A stretch of DNA of 64,000 nucleotides, from the NCBI RefSeq assembly GCF_000327285.1, contig NZ_HE998567.1, forward strand, positions 59,136-123,135, written 5' to 3'. Of the stretch, positions 62,144 to 64,000 are shown one piece after another. Below the pieces are notes generated by a model. That model worked only from the letters and a program-made list of their open reading frames with translations. It made no database searches and had not been told where the DNA came from. The DNA comes from Holdemania massiliensis AP2 (GTDB taxonomy: Bacteria > Bacillota_I > Bacilli_A > Erysipelotrichales > Erysipelotrichaceae). Each line of letters begins with the position of its first letter. The first letter of the stretch is position 1. Position numbers and translations under genes: made by a program.

Positions 62144-63015
62144 TCAATCTGAAAGCGATGATTCAGCGCCGCAGCGACAATCCGGCGGCGTACGCCGCTG
62201 CGCAGTGCGCAAAGCTGTTAGGCGAAGGCCAGGCGCTGGGGATCAGCGTTTTGCCAACGTTAAAGGAAGCGGAAGCGATCACGTTAGAACAAGTCAGTGA
62301 AGCTTATGAAAAAATGCTTTGTGAGGACCGCATTGATATCTTTGTGGAGGGCCAAGTGGAAGCTGACACCGTAACGCGGCTGTTGAAGCATGCTTTTCCA
62401 CTGAAGGGCCGGGAGCTTAAAATCAAGAGTGAGTATTTAACGGAAAGTGATCAGCTGCGGCAGAAATCGGAAACCCGTGCGATTGATCAGACGGCGTTAG
62501 TCATGATGTATCCGACGCATGTTGCTTTAAGCAGTCCGGATTACTGGACGCTGCGAACTGGCAGCTGCATTTTCGGCCAGCTGCCGACCTCGCTGTTATT
62601 TCAGGAAGTCCGTGAAAAACGCAGCTTATGTTATTCCATTTATTCCAGCATTCTTTCCTATGATGGGGTGATGAGCGTCAGCACAGGCATCGATGGATCC
62701 CATCTGGAGGAAGTCAAAGAACTGATTGAGCAGCAGCGAAAGCGGATGGCCGACGGGGATTTTGATGAGGAAATGCTCAGCACGGCGAAGGAAATGCTGA
62801 TCAACTCCATTCTTGCTTCTGAAGATGATCCGGTTTCGATGATCAACCGTGAATTCCAGAACTGTCTTTTAGGCCAGGCTCAGAAACTCGAAGAGATCAG
62901 CGATCAGATCCGCCAAGTTGACCGCAAAGCGATCATGAAGCTGTTTGCCAAGATGCAGTGCAAAGCTGTGTTCGCATTGATTCAAAAGGAGGATGTCCAT
63001 GAAGAAAATTGTTAA
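62140..63015 (+). CDS. M16-family peptidase, YmfF-like, C-terminal part
   Basis: 291 residues, the remaining part of the same M16 protein (conserved LMMYPTHVALSSPDYWTLRT; REKRSLCYSIYSSILSYDGVM). In-frame coding extends upstream of the ATG to about 62104. AAGGAAG just before ATG 62140 could allow coupled reinitiation. Either a split gene, or a frameshift from an error. Overlaps the next peptidase by 17 bases. Confidence 0.85.
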   Translation: MINLKAMIQRRSDNPAAYAAAQCAKLLGEGQALGISVLPTLKEAEAITLEQVSEAYEKMLCEDRIDIFVEGQVEADTVTRLLKHAFPLKGRELKIKSEYLTESDQLRQKSETRAIDQTALVMMYPTHVALSSPDYWTLRTGSCIFGQLPTSLLFQEVREKRSLCYSIYSSILSYDGVMSVSTGIDGSHLEEVKELIEQQRKRMADGDFDEEMLSTAKEMLINSILASEDDPVSMINREFQNCLLGQAQKLEEISDQIRQVDRKAIMKLFAKMQCKAVFALIQKEDVHEENC

Positions 63016-64000
63016 TGCCCAATTTGATGAAACGTGGTATACCCATACGCTGGACAACGGTCTGAACTTGATTTTCTGGCATAAGCCGGATTTTGTCAGC
63101 ACGGCAGTCGTCTTTGCCACACCCTATGGAGCATTGGATTACCGGCAGATCGATAAGGCTGGAAATCATCTTGATTTTCCCAGCGGCATTGCACACTTTC
63201 TGGAGCACAAGCTGTTTGAATCGGATGAAGGCGATGTTATGGAAGACTTTTCGCGGATGGGAGCGAATGTCAATGCGTTTACGTCCTATAATGAGACCTG
63301 TTATTATTTTACGACCAGTCATGGAGATTTAAAGGAACCGCTGAATCTGCTGATTGATTTTGTTCAGGATCTGCGGATTACCGATGAATCGGTGGAAAAG
63401 GAAAAGGGCATCATCAATCAGGAATTGAAGATGTACCTGCAGATGCCGGACAGCCGTTTGTTTTTTGAAACGTTTAAAGCGCTGTATCACAAGCATCCGC
63501 TTAACCGCGATATCGGTGGGGATGAGCAGAGCGTCAATGCGACAACCCGGCAGCAGCTTCAGGATTGCTATGAGCTTAACTATCATCCTTCCCACATGAC
63601 GCTGATCGTGGCCGGTCCGCAGAATCCGGAAACCTTGCTGGAATGGATTGAGGAAAATCAGAAGCCGAAGTCATTTGCTGAGGCCAAAGACGTTGGTCGT
63701 TATCTGGAAGAAGAGCCGGAAGCTGTCGTGTCCAGTCATACGGTGATCCCGATGGACGTGGCGGTTCGCAAGGTCAGCGTAGCTTACAAATTTGCGCCGT
63801 TAACAACTTCGGCCAAAGAGCGGGTGCGTCGGGAGTGGGCGATTCGCTGTCTGCTTGAATCCCATTTCAGTTCCCTGAATCCGGATTATCAGAAGTGGCT
63901 GGACAACGAGGTCATTAACGATTATTTCGGCTATGAAATTGATCTGGGCAAGGACTACGCGATGATGATGTTCTACAATGAAACGGAAGATGCCACGGCC
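62999..64000 (+). CDS. M16-family zinc peptidase, YmfH-like, 3'-truncated
   Basis: 334 codons to the window edge, no stop. Zinc motif HFLEH near residue 64, with the downstream glutamate helix region. Start ATG 62999 after AAGGAGG. Active partner of the preceding inactive M16 protein; the pair occurs downstream of nucleoside ABC genes in related Firmicutes. Confidence 0.9.
   Translation, partial: MKKIVNAQFDETWYTHTLDNGLNLIFWHKPDFVSTAVVFATPYGALDYRQIDKAGNHLDFPSGIAHFLEHKLFESDEGDVMEDFSRMGANVNAFTSYNETCYYFTTSHGDLKEPLNLLIDFVQDLRITDESVEKEKGIINQELKMYLQMPDSRLFFETFKALYHKHPLNRDIGGDEQSVNATTRQQLQDCYELNYHPSHMTLIVAGPQNPETLLEWIEENQKPKSFAEAKDVGRYLEEEPEAVVSSHTVIPMDVAVRKVSVAYKFAPLTTSAKERVRREWAIRCLLESHFSSLNPDYQKWLDNEVINDYFGYEIDLGKDYAMMMFYNETEDATA

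Overview
The window looks like a chromosomal segment of a low-to-mid GC Bacillota (Firmicutes), most likely of the Erysipelotrichia (Holdemania-like). This rests on Bacillus-type gene order, spoVS and a sigma-G-type factor, T-box and ZTP leaders, class B RNase P RNA and a V-type ATPase operon. Species assignment is inference. No tRNA, 16S/23S rRNA, CRISPR array, intact insertion sequence or prophage was recognised.

Layout. 1-6208: end of a V-type ATP synthase operon (I, K, F, E, A, B, D). 6350-8918: phosphodiesterase, an AT-rich gene-free stretch, a GNAT acetyltransferase and sigG. 8991-14040: the division cluster ylmC-sepF-ylmH-divIVA, then a T-box-controlled ileS. 14290-19495: the yqeG-yqeH-yhbY-nadD::yqeK-rsfS-yqeM-mtnN run, with nadD and yqeK fused in one frame. 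19714-21185 (minus): a PurO-type IMP cyclohydrolase behind a ZTP riboswitch, and a small secreted thioredoxin-like protein. 21368-23057: tseB-dnaD-nth. 23214-29611 (minus): recU, ponA and a giant TPR protein. 29784-30486: gpsB abutting rnpB. 30814-42771: rodZ-pgsA-cinA-recA, then rny-ymdB-spoVS-ferredoxin-miaB-rnjB-like-ftsK/spoIIIE.

42941-64000: ftsK-bmp lipoprotein-ABC-permease-permease-M16-M16 is, as recalled, a conserved Firmicutes order. Here it is split by two accessory blocks. Block 1 (44197-46594) encodes an XRE-repressor/ABC-ATPase fusion with a short FtsX-type permease. Block 2 (50524-61461) carries a heparinase-like lyase, a repeat-rich surface protein divergent from an AgrA/AgrC-like two-component system, and the NAD salvage pair pncB/pncA.

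Unusual points: ftsK and the first M16 gene are each broken by a -1 shift at an A-run, with a dnaX-type slippery heptamer in ftsK. The RNase J paralogue has lost most metal-binding motifs. A possible small RNA lies between miaB and rnjB. The spoVS ribosome binding site is buried in a hairpin. A palindrome covers the rodZ promoter. NAD metabolism recurs (nadD, cinA/pncC, pncA, pncB). An extended -10 promoter, TGATATAAT, is used repeatedly.
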